Assembly: GCA_905236805.1 (NCBI GenBank)
Contig: CAJOPH010000065.1
Span: 1 to 40,108 of the forward strand
DNA from: an uncultured Eubacterium sp.
GTDB taxonomy: Bacteria > Bacillota > Clostridia > Lachnospirales > Lachnospiraceae
DNA length: 40,108 nt
Reading direction: 5' to 3'
Part shown: positions 19,078-28,576 of the stretch, one piece after another
Layout: the number at the start of each line of letters is the position of its first letter
Numbering within the stretch: position 1 is the stretch's first letter
Position numbers and translations under genes: made by a program
Notes under the pieces: model-generated
Database searches by the model: none
What the model was told of the DNA's origin: nothing
Seen by the model: only the letters and a program-made list of their open reading frames with translations

Positions 19078-20644
19078 AGGCAAATACTATCTTACTACAG
19101 CGATAACATATACCAGCGGAAAGCCACATATCGGCAATACCTACGAGATCATACTGGCGGACGCGATAGTCAGGTTCAAAAGGCTCGAAGGCTATGACAC
19201 CTATTTCCAGACGGGGACCGACGAGCATGGTCAGAAGGTCGAGATAAAGGCGGGCGAAAAGGGGGTTTCCCCAAAGGAGTTCGTGGATGAGGTAGCCTCG
19301 GAGGTAAAGAGGATCTGGGACCTCATGGATACATCCTATGACAATTTCATAAGGACCACGGACGAAGATCACGAGACCCAGGTAAAAAAGATCTTCAAAA
19401 AGCTCTATGACCGGGGGGATATCTACAAGGGAGCCTACGAGGGTCTCTACTGCACGCCCTGCGAGTCCTTCTGGACGCCGTCGCAGCTGGTGGACGGGAA
19501 GTGCCCCGACTGCGGCAGGGAAGTAAAGGAAGCCCATGAGGAGGCATATTTTTTCAAGATGGAAAAATACGCCGACAGGCTCATCAAATATTACGAAGAC
19601 CACCCCGGATTCATCCAGCCCATATCCAGGAAGAACGAAATGGTGAACAATTTCCTAAAGCCCGGTCTTAAGGACCTTTGCGTGTCAAGGACATCCTTCA
19701 AGTGGGGGATTCCCGTGGACTTTGACCCCGGGCATATAGTATATGTGTGGCTCGACGCCCTTACGAACTATATCACGAAGATAGGGTACGATGCGGACGG
19801 AAACCACTCGGAGCTCTACAAAAAATACTGGCCCTGCGACCTTCACCTCATAGGTAAGGACATCGTGAGGTTTCATACGATATATTGGCCGATCTTTCTC
19901 ATGGCCTTAGATATACCCCTCCCAAAGAAGGTCTTCGGGCATCCGTGGCTCCTTCAGGGAGAAGGCAAAATGTCAAAGTCCTCGGGGAACGTCATGTACG
20001 CGGATGATCTCGCAGAGATCTTCGGGGTGGATGCCGTGCGTTATTTCGTGCTTCACGAGATGCCCTATGAAAATGACGGCGTGATCTCCTGGGAGCTCAT
20101 GGTGGAGAGGTTTAATTCCGACTTGGCAAACACCCTCGGAAACCTGGTAAACCGCACCATCTCCATGTCGAACAAATACTTCGGCGGCACAGTCACAAAT
20201 AAAAATGTCACAGAGGCCGTAGACGAAGACCTTATCAGCGTGGCGACATCCGCCGTGGAAAAAGTCACGGAAAAAATGGATGATTACCACGTGGCAGACG
20301 GGATATCGGAGGCGATGAACCTCTTCCACAGGTTAAATAAATACGTGGACGAGACTACGCCTTGGGCATTGGCCAAGGACGAAGCAAAAAAAGACAGGCT
20401 CTCTACCGTGCTCTATAACCTCACCGAGGGCATATGCATAGGGGCGACGCTGATCTCCCCCGCCATGCCAAGGACGGCAGATAAGATCTTCTCGCAGCTT
20501 AACACAAAGATGCGCGATTATGACGACCTTGGCAGATTCGGGCTCTATCCTTCGGGAAACAAGGTAACGGATGACCCCGAGATCCTATTTGCGAGGATGA
20601 AGCTTGAGGACGTTTTGGAAAAAATAAAAGGACTTGATTCATGA
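19061..20644 (+). CDS. metG: methionine--tRNA ligase
   Basis: YYLTTAITYTSGKPHIGNTYE (HIGH-like), YCTPCESFWTPSQLVDGKCPDCGR zinc knuckle, GKMSKSSGNV (KMSKS). Confidence 0.96.
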   Translation: MTMANKGKYYLTTAITYTSGKPHIGNTYEIILADAIVRFKRLEGYDTYFQTGTDEHGQKVEIKAGEKGVSPKEFVDEVASEVKRIWDLMDTSYDNFIRTTDEDHETQVKKIFKKLYDRGDIYKGAYEGLYCTPCESFWTPSQLVDGKCPDCGREVKEAHEEAYFFKMEKYADRLIKYYEDHPGFIQPISRKNEMVNNFLKPGLKDLCVSRTSFKWGIPVDFDPGHIVYVWLDALTNYITKIGYDADGNHSELYKKYWPCDLHLIGKDIVRFHTIYWPIFLMALDIPLPKKVFGHPWLLQGEGKMSKSSGNVMYADDLAEIFGVDAVRYFVLHEMPYENDGVISWELMVERFNSDLANTLGNLVNRTISMSNKYFGGTVTNKNVTEAVDEDLISVATSAVEKVTEKMDDYHVADGISEAMNLFHRLNKYVDETTPWALAKDEAKKDRLSTVLYNLTEGICIGATLISPAMPRTADKIFSQLNTKMRDYDDLGRFGLYPSGNKVTDDPEILFARMKLEDVLEKIKGLDS

Positions 20645-21429
20645 TATTTGATACCCATGCGCACTATGACGACAAATCATTTAATGAGGACAGGCACAGC
20701 CTTTTGTCCTCCATGAGGGAAGAAAACGTCGGCCGCATAGTAAACGTTGGATGCGACCTTAGATCTTCCAAAAGGAGTGTCGAGCTGGCGCAAAAATACA
20801 TTGATGTCTATGCGGCCGTGGGCTACCACCCGTCGGACGTGCAGGGCGTAGACATGGAAGAGGCCTTCGCGGAGATGAGAAAGCTCCTCAAAAACCCAAA
20901 ATCCGTTGCCGTGGGTGAGATAGGCTTGGATTACCACTGGATGAAAGACCCTAAGGGCCAAAAGATCCAAAAGACCTGGTTCAAGAAGCAGCTGTCCCTG
21001 GCAAAAGAACTTAGAAAGCCCATCATCATACATTCCAGGGAGGCATCCGCAGATACCATGGACGTGCTTAGAAAGTATTATGATCCCGGAGCCTCCCCTT
21101 TGGTCATGCACTGCTATTCTTACGGATGGGAAGAGGCCAAAGTACTTTTGGAAGAGGGGTGTTATCTCGGGATAGGGGGTACCATTACCTACAAGGGGTC
21201 TGACAGCGTCGTAGAGACCGTAAAAAAAGCCCCCATGGAAAATATCCTCCTTGAGACCGACTGCCCCTATCTTTCGCCCGTTCCCAACAGGGGAAAGAGG
21301 AACGACTCATCCAATATCAGGTACGTGGTGGAGGAAATATCAAAGATAAAGGGGATATCTCCCTCCGAGGTGGAAGATATTACATGGAAAAACGCCCAAA
21401 GGTTTTACCGTGTGGGGGGAAGCAGATGA
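20641..21429 (+). CDS. tatD: TatD family metal-dependent hydrolase
   Basis: MIFDTHAHYDDKSFNEDR, AVGEIGLDYHW, IIHSREA, LLETDCPYLSPVPNRGKRNDSSN; ATGA overlap with metG. Confidence 0.94.
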   Translation: MIFDTHAHYDDKSFNEDRHSLLSSMREENVGRIVNVGCDLRSSKRSVELAQKYIDVYAAVGYHPSDVQGVDMEEAFAEMRKLLKNPKSVAVGEIGLDYHWMKDPKGQKIQKTWFKKQLSLAKELRKPIIIHSREASADTMDVLRKYYDPGASPLVMHCYSYGWEEAKVLLEEGCYLGIGGTITYKGSDSVVETVKKAPMENILLETDCPYLSPVPNRGKRNDSSNIRYVVEEISKIKGISPSEVEDITWKNAQRFYRVGGSR

Positions 21430-22244
21430 AAAAAAACGCCCCCAAAAAACGCTTCGGCCAGAATTTCCTAAAGGACTATGCCGTGCTGGAGGGGATAGTC
21501 GACGCGGCGGATGTACAGGAAGGCGACCATATCCTGGAGATAGGTCCGGGTCAAGGTGCCCTCACGCGCCTTATGTGCCAAAGGGGAGCCTATGTATACG
21601 CCGTGGAGATAGACAAAGACCTCGCCCATATGCTGCAAAGGGATTTTGCGGTATACGAGAGGCTTACCGTGATACAGGGAGATATATTAAAGCAGGATTT
21701 GACAAAGTTCTCCGAACAGATAGGGGAACCCTTCAAGGTCGTGGCAAACCTTCCCTACTACATCACCACGCCCATCCTTATGAAGCTCCTCGAGCTGAGC
21801 CTTCCCATCACGCAGATCACCGTGATGGTGCAAAAGGAGGTGGCGGGGCGCATGGTTGCGGCTCCCGGCACCAAGGAATACGGGGCGCTGTCCGTGGCGG
21901 TAAGATACCACACCCAAAGCACTGTCGAAATGGAAGTGCCGCCGGAGGCATTTTACCCAAGGCCAAAGGTCAAGTCCTGTGTGGTGCACATGAAGGTCCT
22001 AAAGGAGCCGCCCGTCAAGGTAAAAGACCCTGCGGCCATGTTCTTACTTGTAAAGGCTGCCTTCGGGCAGAGAAGAAAGACCCTGGTAAATGCCGTATCC
22101 CATGGCATGGGGATAGACAAAGAAAAGATAGCCATGGCGGCAGAAGAGCTCTTTGGGGATCCTTCCATACGGGGGGAGAAGCTATCTTTGGAGGATTTCG
22201 CGAGGCTGTCAGACTACATAGGGAAAGTCTCAGGGAAGACCTGA
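21426..22244 (+). CDS. rsmA: 16S rRNA (adenine1518/1519-N6)-dimethyltransferase
   Basis: KKRFGQNFLKDYAVLEGIV, ILEIGPGQGALTRLM, VVANLPYYITTPILMKLLE; ATG at 21426 overlaps tatD stop. Confidence 0.95.
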   Translation: MKKNAPKKRFGQNFLKDYAVLEGIVDAADVQEGDHILEIGPGQGALTRLMCQRGAYVYAVEIDKDLAHMLQRDFAVYERLTVIQGDILKQDLTKFSEQIGEPFKVVANLPYYITTPILMKLLELSLPITQITVMVQKEVAGRMVAAPGTKEYGALSVAVRYHTQSTVEMEVPPEAFYPRPKVKSCVVHMKVLKEPPVKVKDPAAMFLLVKAAFGQRRKTLVNAVSHGMGIDKEKIAMAAEELFGDPSIRGEKLSLEDFARLSDYIGKVSGKT

Positions 22245-22278
22245 TATTAGGAAAAGTCTCAGGGACATCCTGACATAA
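22221..22278 (+). repeat. two-copy ~29 bp imperfect tandem repeat, each copy with a small hairpin
   Basis: GGAAAGTCTCAGGGAAGACCTGATATTA / GGAAAAGTCTCAGGGACATCCTGACATAA; stems TCAGG/CCTGA at 22230-22244 and 22259-22273. Confidence 0.8.
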
Positions 22279-22289
22279 CGAAAAAAAGA

Positions 22290-22312
22290 CCCGGCATATG
22301 CCGGGCTTTTTC
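22290..22312 (+). terminator. Rho-independent terminator after rsmA
   Basis: Perfect palindrome CCCGGCATATGCCGGG followed by CTTTTTC. Confidence 0.85.
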
Positions 22313-22355
22313 ATGCTCTATGCTTCATGCCCGTGCTCCGCGCACGGGGGATAAA

Positions 22356-22435
22356 TGCGGCTGACAGGACTTGAACCTGCACGGTCTCCCACCAGAACCT
22401 AAATCTGGCGCGTCTGCCAATTCCGCCACAGCCGC
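22356..22435 (-). tRNA. tRNA-Leu (anticodon TAG)
   Basis: Reverse complement GCGGCTGTGGCGGAATTGGCAGACGCGCCAGATTTAGGTTCTGGTGGGAGACCGTGCAGGTTCAAGTCCTGTCAGCCGCA; anticodon arm CCAGA-TTTAGGT-TCTGG. Confidence 0.95.
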
Positions 22436-22445
22436 ATGAACGTAT

Positions 22446-22474
22446 ATTATATCATTTATTCGGGGTTTTGTCAA
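22446..22474 (-). promoter_or_regulatory. promoter of tRNA-Leu
   Basis: On minus strand: TTGACA - 17 nt - TATAAT with TGA extended -10; exact consensus. Confidence 0.8.
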
Positions 22475-22521
22475 ACCGTCAAATTTCCAAAAAAAAAGTA
22501 TTAAAAAGCAAAAAAACTACA

Positions 22522-22550
22522 TTTACACCATGAGGGATTTTAGATAAAAT
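22522..22550 (+). promoter_or_regulatory. candidate promoter of opp/dpp operon
   Basis: TTTACA (22522-22527) - 17 nt - TAAAAT (22545-22550). Confidence 0.5.
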
Positions 22551-22624
22551 CTATATCAAGTGATAGCTTGGGGAGCGTACTTGGATTCTGTTGGGTTCCC
22601 TTAAATGATAAAAAGGAGGCTATA

Positions 22625-23638
22625 ATGGCCGAGAAGATCTTGGAGGTTAAGCACCTTTGCACCAGCTTCATACAGGAAGATGGCTCAGAGCTTCGGGCGG
22701 TAGATGACCTCTCCTACGAGGTTCATGAAGGCGAGTGCGTGGCGATAATAGGAGAAAGTGGCTCCGGGAAGTCGGTGTCGGCCCTCTCCATCCTGAGGCT
22801 CATCCCCTATCCGCCGGGAATCATAAAGAGCGGACAGATCCTCTACAGGGGGGAAGACCTCATGGAGAAGTCCGACGCCCAGATGGAAAAGATCCGGGGG
22901 AAGAATATCTCCATGATCTTTCAGGAGCCCTCCACATCATTAAATCCCGTCATGACGATAGGGAACCAGATCATGGAAAACATACTCATCCATTCCGATG
23001 CCACCAGGGAGCAGGCAAGGGAAAGGGCCAAAGAGCTTTTGGAGATGGTGGATATCCCCAATCCCGACGTAAGGCTTAAGGATTATCCATACCAGTTTTC
23101 CGGCGGGATGCAGCAAAGGGCGATGATAGCGATGGGAATGAGCTGCTCTCCTGACATATTGATCTGCGATGAGCCCACCACGGCCCTGGACGTGACGGTC
23201 CAGGCACAGGTCCTAGAGCAATTAAACGGCCTGCGCAGCAAATACGGCACGGCCATCATCATCATCACGCATAATCTCGGTATAGTGGCAAGGTACGCCG
23301 ACACGGTAAAGATCATGTACGGGGGGCGCGTCATAGAGTCGGGCACCGCGGACGACGTGTTCGAAAGACCCTGCCATCCCTATACGATAGGATTGATAAG
23401 GGCGGTGCCAAGGCTAGACCTTCCCAGGAGCAGGGGGCTTCATACTATAGAGGGCGAGCCGCCCAATATGGCAAAGATAAGCCCGGGGTGCTGTCCGTTC
23501 CATCTGCGCTGTAAATACGCGGATGACAGATGCAGGAATGAAAGACCCGAAGCTGGCCCGGTGGGGGGTGGGCATATGTGCGCCTGTCACCACATGGAGC
23601 TTGCCGAAGAAGAGAGGAAGGAGGTCGTGGTGCATTGA
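22625..23638 (+). CDS. oligopeptide/dipeptide ABC transporter ATP-binding protein (OppD/DppD-like)
   Basis: GESGSGKSVSALSILRLIP Walker A, FSGGMQQRAMIAMGM signature, LICDEPTTALDVTVQ; C-terminal Cys cluster; preceded by AAAAGGAGG. Confidence 0.93.
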   Translation: MAEKILEVKHLCTSFIQEDGSELRAVDDLSYEVHEGECVAIIGESGSGKSVSALSILRLIPYPPGIIKSGQILYRGEDLMEKSDAQMEKIRGKNISMIFQEPSTSLNPVMTIGNQIMENILIHSDATREQARERAKELLEMVDIPNPDVRLKDYPYQFSGGMQQRAMIAMGMSCSPDILICDEPTTALDVTVQAQVLEQLNGLRSKYGTAIIIITHNLGIVARYADTVKIMYGGRVIESGTADDVFERPCHPYTIGLIRAVPRLDLPRSRGLHTIEGEPPNMAKISPGCCPFHLRCKYADDRCRNERPEAGPVGGGHMCACHHMELAEEERKEVVVH

Positions 23639-24666
23639 CACGGAATGTATCAGCGGTGGAAAAAGAGCCCGTCATCCATGAAAAATACGACATGTCAGAC
23701 ATATGCGTCGTAAGGGACCTTAAAATGCACTTCCCCGTGACAAAGGGCCTGCTGAAGCATCAGGTGGCATCGGTAAAGGCAGTGGACGGCGTGTCATTTT
23801 CCATAAAGAGGGGACGGACCCTGGGGATAGTGGGAGAGTCAGGCTCCGGGAAAAGTACCATAGGAAACTGCCTGCTCATGAGGATCCGTCCCACGGGTGG
23901 GGACATAGTCTTCGAGGGACATGACTTAAAGAACGTCACCAAAAAGGGCATGCGAGACATGAGCAAGGACCTTCAGATGATCACCCAGGATCCCTTCGCT
24001 TCGTTAGACCCCAGGATGGACATACAGGACATCATCAGCGAGGGCCTAAAGATCCACAGGATGGGCAAAAAAAAGGAGCAGGAAGAGATAGTGGTAAGGA
24101 TGATGGATATGGTGGGACTTAATCCTGATTTCAGACACCGCTTCCCACACGAATTTTCGGGGGGTCAGAGACAGAGGATATCCATCGCCAGGGCCCTTGC
24201 GATACAGCCCAAGTTCGTGGTCTGTGACGAGGTGGTCTCGGCTTTGGACGTGTCGATACAGGCCCAGGTCGTATCCATCCTCATGAAGCTCCAGGAAGAG
24301 CTGGGGCTTACCTATGTATTCATAGGCCATGACCTCTCTGTGGTGAGGTACATCTCGGATCAGGTGGCGGTCATGTACCTTGGCAAGATAATGGAGCTTA
24401 CGGACAGCGACACGCTCTATGACCATCCGCTTCACCCATATACGCAGGCTTTGATATCGGCGGCCCCCATCCCGAATCCCACGGTGGACAGGGCCAGGGA
24501 GAGGATCCTCCTTAAAGGGGAGATACCGTCGCCCATAGATCCGCCCATGGGGTGCAATTTCTGCACGAGATGTCCCCGGGCGGTGGACAGGTGCTTCAAG
24601 GAAGAGCCGGAATTCAGGGACATGGGAGGCGGACACATGGCAGCCTGCCATCTGGCAGAGCCGTAA
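23635..24666 (+). CDS. oligopeptide/dipeptide ABC transporter ATP-binding protein (OppF/DppF-like)
   Basis: VGESGSGKSTIGNCLL, FSGGQRQRISIARALAIQPKFVVCDEVVSALDVSIQAQ; probable TTG start at 23635 after AGGAAGGAGG and overlapping the upstream TGA. Confidence 0.92.
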   Translation: MTRNVSAVEKEPVIHEKYDMSDICVVRDLKMHFPVTKGLLKHQVASVKAVDGVSFSIKRGRTLGIVGESGSGKSTIGNCLLMRIRPTGGDIVFEGHDLKNVTKKGMRDMSKDLQMITQDPFASLDPRMDIQDIISEGLKIHRMGKKKEQEEIVVRMMDMVGLNPDFRHRFPHEFSGGQRQRISIARALAIQPKFVVCDEVVSALDVSIQAQVVSILMKLQEELGLTYVFIGHDLSVVRYISDQVAVMYLGKIMELTDSDTLYDHPLHPYTQALISAAPIPNPTVDRARERILLKGEIPSPIDPPMGCNFCTRCPRAVDRCFKEEPEFRDMGGGHMAACHLAEP

Positions 24667-24677
24667 AGGAGGGTCCA

Positions 24678-25631
24678 ATGGGTAAATACGTGATAAAGAG
24701 GGTGCTGCTGCTCATACCCACGATATTCATCGTGTGTGCGATAGTGTTCATCCTCATGAGGATGATGCCGGGCGACGCGGTGGATATCATCATGGTGCGC
24801 CTTAGGAATTCGGGAAAGAGCGCCGATGAGGATGTGGTCCGCGCGATGATGGGGTTGGACGTACCCCCCGTAGAGCAGTTTTTCAACTGGTTTTTAGGAG
24901 TGCTGCACCTGGATCTGGGCGACTCCTTCTTCCAAAACGGCGGGGTTGCCTCCATCATAGGAAGGCAGCTTCCCATCAGCCTGGAGCTGGGACTGATCAG
25001 CCTGATACTGGCAAACCTTATATCCATACCGCTGGGCCTTTTTTGCGCGGCAAAGCAGGACTCTTTGGCAGATTATCTGCTCAGGGTTTTTGCGGTGTTT
25101 TTCATGTCGGTTCCCATGTTCTGGCTGGCCACGCTGGTGCTCTTTTATCCGGCGAAGTGGTGGGAGTATTCGCCTGAGGTTACCTACTATTCCCTCATCG
25201 AAAACCCCGTGAAAAATATGTCAATGTTTCTGGTGCCCGGGATACTGGGGGCGCTGGGACAGGCAGGGACCCAGCTTAGGATCACGCGTACCATGGTGCT
25301 CGACACATTAAGGCAGGACTACATAAGGACAGCCTACGCCAAGGGCGTAAGCCAGAGAGACGTCCTTTTCAGGCATGCCTTCAGGAACGCCATGATACCC
25401 GTTATCACGGTGGTGGGAGGATCGATCAGCGCCCTGGTGGGAGGAAATGTGATCCTGGAAAATATATTTAACATCCCCGGGATAGGGCAGCAGCTGGTCA
25501 CATCCCTGGGCTACAGGGATTTTCCCATGGTCGAGGGGTGCGTGCTCATCATGTCGCTTTTCGTCATGGTGGTAAACCTCATCATAGACCTTGCGTACAA
25601 GTGGATAGACCCAAGGGTTACGTTTGATTAA
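24678..25631 (+). CDS. peptide ABC transporter permease (OppB/DppB-like)
   Basis: MGKYVIKRVLLLIPTIFIVCAIVFILMRMMPGD; YIRTAYAKGVSQRDVLFRHAFRNAMIPVITVVGG. Confidence 0.92.
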   Translation: MGKYVIKRVLLLIPTIFIVCAIVFILMRMMPGDAVDIIMVRLRNSGKSADEDVVRAMMGLDVPPVEQFFNWFLGVLHLDLGDSFFQNGGVASIIGRQLPISLELGLISLILANLISIPLGLFCAAKQDSLADYLLRVFAVFFMSVPMFWLATLVLFYPAKWWEYSPEVTYYSLIENPVKNMSMFLVPGILGALGQAGTQLRITRTMVLDTLRQDYIRTAYAKGVSQRDVLFRHAFRNAMIPVITVVGGSISALVGGNVILENIFNIPGIGQQLVTSLGYRDFPMVEGCVLIMSLFVMVVNLIIDLAYKWIDPRVTFD

Positions 25632-25645
25632 GGGAGGGGGATACA

Positions 25646-26569
25646 ATGAAATTCTGGAAAGAACTGTTCAAGAAAAAGACCCTCTCAGGAGTGTGCTTCA
25701 TATTCCTCATCGTGATCCTTTTGGTAGGGGTGTTTGCCGACCAGCTTGCGCCATACAAGATGTCATACGGCATACTCCCGTCTGACCTTATGAACAGGTT
25801 AAAGCCCCCCGGCACCCCGGGGCACATCCTGGGGACCGATGTATCGGGAGTAGACCTTTTGTCATACATGATATACGGGGCGAGGACCTCTGTCATACTC
25901 TGCGTGTGCTGTACGGTGCTTTCGACCCTGATATCCGTGGTGCTGGGGATCTTATCGGCGGTATTGGGCGGGGTGTTCGACCTGATTTTCCAGAGGGTGG
26001 TGGACGCCTTCGGGTGCATCCCCCAGATGCTGCTGCTGCTGCTTTTGATGGCGATGCTGGGCAACGGCATCCCCCAGATGATAGCGGCCCTTGCGATACC
26101 GGCAGGCATAGGGGGATCTAGGATGGTAAGGTCAGCGGCCTTTGCCGTCAAGGATTCGGGATACTGCAAGAATTCAGACCTTCTCGGCGGAGGGTTTATA
26201 TGGAAGAGTGTAAAGCACGTCCTTCCAAACATCATGCCCCTTATCATCATATCGGCGGCAGGCCAGCTGGGGGGCGTGGTCATGATGGAGGCTTCCATGA
26301 ATTTCCTTGGCTATGGTGTGGCACCCGGCACGCCCTCGTGGGGGGTATTGATCACGAACCAGGGAAGGGACCATATGCTGGATGCGGCGTGGATCTGCCT
26401 GGTGCCGGGCATAGCTATCACCCTTCTTACCTTCTGCTCATGCATGTTCGGTGACGGGGTGAGGGATATATTAGATCCCAGGCTCAAAGGCGGTGTAGGC
26501 TCCTACAGCACCAAAAAGCTTGGCAAGGTTTTAGAAAAGCTAAAAAAGAAAGAAGCAATAAATACATAG
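25646..26569 (+). CDS. peptide ABC transporter permease (OppC/DppC-like)
   Basis: HILGTDVSGVDLLSYMIYGARTSVILC; KHVLPNIMPLIIISAAGQLGGVVMMEASMNFLGYGVAPGTPSWG. Confidence 0.92.
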   Translation: MKFWKELFKKKTLSGVCFIFLIVILLVGVFADQLAPYKMSYGILPSDLMNRLKPPGTPGHILGTDVSGVDLLSYMIYGARTSVILCVCCTVLSTLISVVLGILSAVLGGVFDLIFQRVVDAFGCIPQMLLLLLLMAMLGNGIPQMIAALAIPAGIGGSRMVRSAAFAVKDSGYCKNSDLLGGGFIWKSVKHVLPNIMPLIIISAAGQLGGVVMMEASMNFLGYGVAPGTPSWGVLITNQGRDHMLDAAWICLVPGIAITLLTFCSCMFGDGVRDILDPRLKGGVGSYSTKKLGKVLEKLKKKEAINT

Positions 26570-26602
26570 CATCAAACCTATTATTAAAGGAGGATTTAAC
26601 AA

Positions 26603-28465
26603 ATGAAAGCGATGAAAAAATTCATGTCATTGTTCCTGGCGGCGGCCATGACAGTGTCCCTGGCAGCCTGCGGCGGGGGATCGGACAACGCCTCTTCGGG
26701 CTCGGGTGACGCGGGAGGATCCCAGGGAGGATCCGGTGACGCGCAGACGTCCGTTACCGCCCAGTCAGCGTCCGAGGTAGAGGGCAACACCTCAGAGCCC
26801 CAGTACGGCGGCGAGGTCACCATCTACTATCCCAAATTCTACGACGTGTTCGACCCGGCCATGAGCAATGAATACCAGTACAGCTTCTGGTATGAGACCC
26901 TGTTTACCATTGACTGGGCAAAGGCTGGAGAGTATGATTTCGGACCGGCAGAGACGCCCATCGCCTACATGAAGGGCCAGATTGCCCAGGACACCGGTGA
27001 ATTCGACCAGGAGGCGGGGACCCTTACGGTGAAGATCCGCGACGATGTATATTTCCAGGACGGGTCGCTCTATGACGGCCGTCAGCTTACGGCAGACGAC
27101 GTGGTATGGAGCTACTCCAGGATGCTGGGGTTGAACGGCATGGAGAAGGTAGAGGCAGAGGATGCCATGGCCTTTATCGATGCTGACAAAAACCTCTACA
27201 TGATAGAAAACGTAGAGGCCACAGACGATAACACGGTGGTATTTACATTCAAGAAGGACTTTGCCAATGAGGTGGCCTACCAGAAGTTCCTCAATGTAAA
27301 GATCAATATCGCGGGTGAGGAATGGGATTCCCTCTCCCAGGAAGAGAAAAATGACTGGCACAACGCACAGGGCACAGGTCCCTACATCCTTGCCGACTAC
27401 AAGGCCGACAACAGCATGAAGCTGGTCCGCAATGACAATTATTATGGGACGGATGAAAAATACCCCGAGAACAAGCTCCCCTACATCGACACGATAAACC
27501 TCGTATATATAGCAGATGCTTCCAACATACTGGCGCAGGCAATGTCAGGGGATCTTCAGTGGTTCGGTGAAAACGGAAAGAACGTCCTTTCTGTGGAGCA
27601 GCTTGCCACACTTTCCGATGCGAACGCGGGATATGAATATGTCTACAACAGCTCCACTCCCGTAGCCATAGGCTTCAAAACCAACCAGTCACCCTTCGAT
27701 GACATAAATGTCCGCATAGCCCTCCAGCATGCCATAAACATCGCGGGGATCAGCGAGGCCTTTCTGGGCGTACCCCAGGATCAGGTAGTGATACCGGGTC
27801 TTTGGAGTCCCGACCTTTCCGAGTGGACCACGATAGGCACATGGGATGATGAGACCACATCCGAATATACGTACGATGTGGCTCTGGCCAAGCAGATGCT
27901 CGAGGATGCGGGATATCCCGACGGCTTCGAATTTACCATACAGCTTGACCCCACGGCCAATCAGGACATCTTCACTGAGGCAAAGACCGAGCTTGCGCAG
28001 GTAGGAGTGACCATGAACATCGAGGTAGCTTCCGAGATGATGGAGGCAGTATCAGTCTCCCAGGATCCGGAGGATGAGAGGATGTTCAACGCCATGTATG
28101 GATCCTACGGTGCCTTCGACCTTGCGAACATGATGATAGGTGACAATTCCGCCATGCTCGATGAGACGAACTCCTACGTGACTGATGACCAGGAGGTATT
28201 TGACCTTCTTGCCACCATGCAGCAGGCTGAAACGATAGCCGACCAGACAGATGCCGCAAACCAGCTTGACCAGCTTTTTGCCAAGGCACACTGGGGAATA
28301 TATCTCACGGGCGTACAGCCCTGCACGGACTGGATGAGCAACACCATAGGTGGATACTCAGGACAGAAGGTCTACTATGACCAGAACATGAGGACCATCT
28401 GGGCCAGGCTCTGGGTAGACGGGGCAGGTGGAACGGCTCCCGCCGCGTCAGGGGATGCTCAGTAA
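26603..28465 (+). CDS. peptide ABC transporter substrate-binding lipoprotein (SBP_bac_5-like)
   Basis: Lipobox SLAACGGGSDN; Gly/Ser-rich linker; GTGPYILADYKADNSMKLVRNDNYYG; INVRIALQHAINIAGI; SD AAAGGAGG. Confidence 0.92.
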   Translation: MKAMKKFMSLFLAAAMTVSLAACGGGSDNASSGSGDAGGSQGGSGDAQTSVTAQSASEVEGNTSEPQYGGEVTIYYPKFYDVFDPAMSNEYQYSFWYETLFTIDWAKAGEYDFGPAETPIAYMKGQIAQDTGEFDQEAGTLTVKIRDDVYFQDGSLYDGRQLTADDVVWSYSRMLGLNGMEKVEAEDAMAFIDADKNLYMIENVEATDDNTVVFTFKKDFANEVAYQKFLNVKINIAGEEWDSLSQEEKNDWHNAQGTGPYILADYKADNSMKLVRNDNYYGTDEKYPENKLPYIDTINLVYIADASNILAQAMSGDLQWFGENGKNVLSVEQLATLSDANAGYEYVYNSSTPVAIGFKTNQSPFDDINVRIALQHAINIAGISEAFLGVPQDQVVIPGLWSPDLSEWTTIGTWDDETTSEYTYDVALAKQMLEDAGYPDGFEFTIQLDPTANQDIFTEAKTELAQVGVTMNIEVASEMMEAVSVSQDPEDERMFNAMYGSYGAFDLANMMIGDNSAMLDETNSYVTDDQEVFDLLATMQQAETIADQTDAANQLDQLFAKAHWGIYLTGVQPCTDWMSNTIGGYSGQKVYYDQNMRTIWARLWVDGAGGTAPAASGDAQ

Positions 28466-28488
28466 TAAATTAAACCAAAAATGAACAG

Positions 28489-28520
28489 GCGGCTTCGTCG
28501 GGAAGGATGAAGCCGCTTTT
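28489..28520 (+). terminator. Rho-independent terminator of opp/dpp operon
   Basis: GCGGCTTC (28489-28496) / GAAGCCGC (28509-28516) then TTTT. Confidence 0.75.
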
Positions 28521-28576
28521 ATGCACATTTATACTTAGTCCACTGTAATACAATCCAGGGAGGTACAAGAGAAAAA

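Noticed and set aside
21410-22273. 287 aa plus-strand ORF in another frame of rsmA
   Set aside because: Same-strand frame-shifted shadow; Arg/Gly/His-rich, while rsmA frame has full family motifs
22221-22278. Tandem repeat considered as CRISPR or MITE
   Set aside because: Only two copies, no spacers, no cas genes; better explained as local duplication with small hairpins
24046-24678. 210 aa minus-strand ORF antisense to the OppF-like ATPase
   Set aside because: Shadow ORF of a well-supported ABC ATPase
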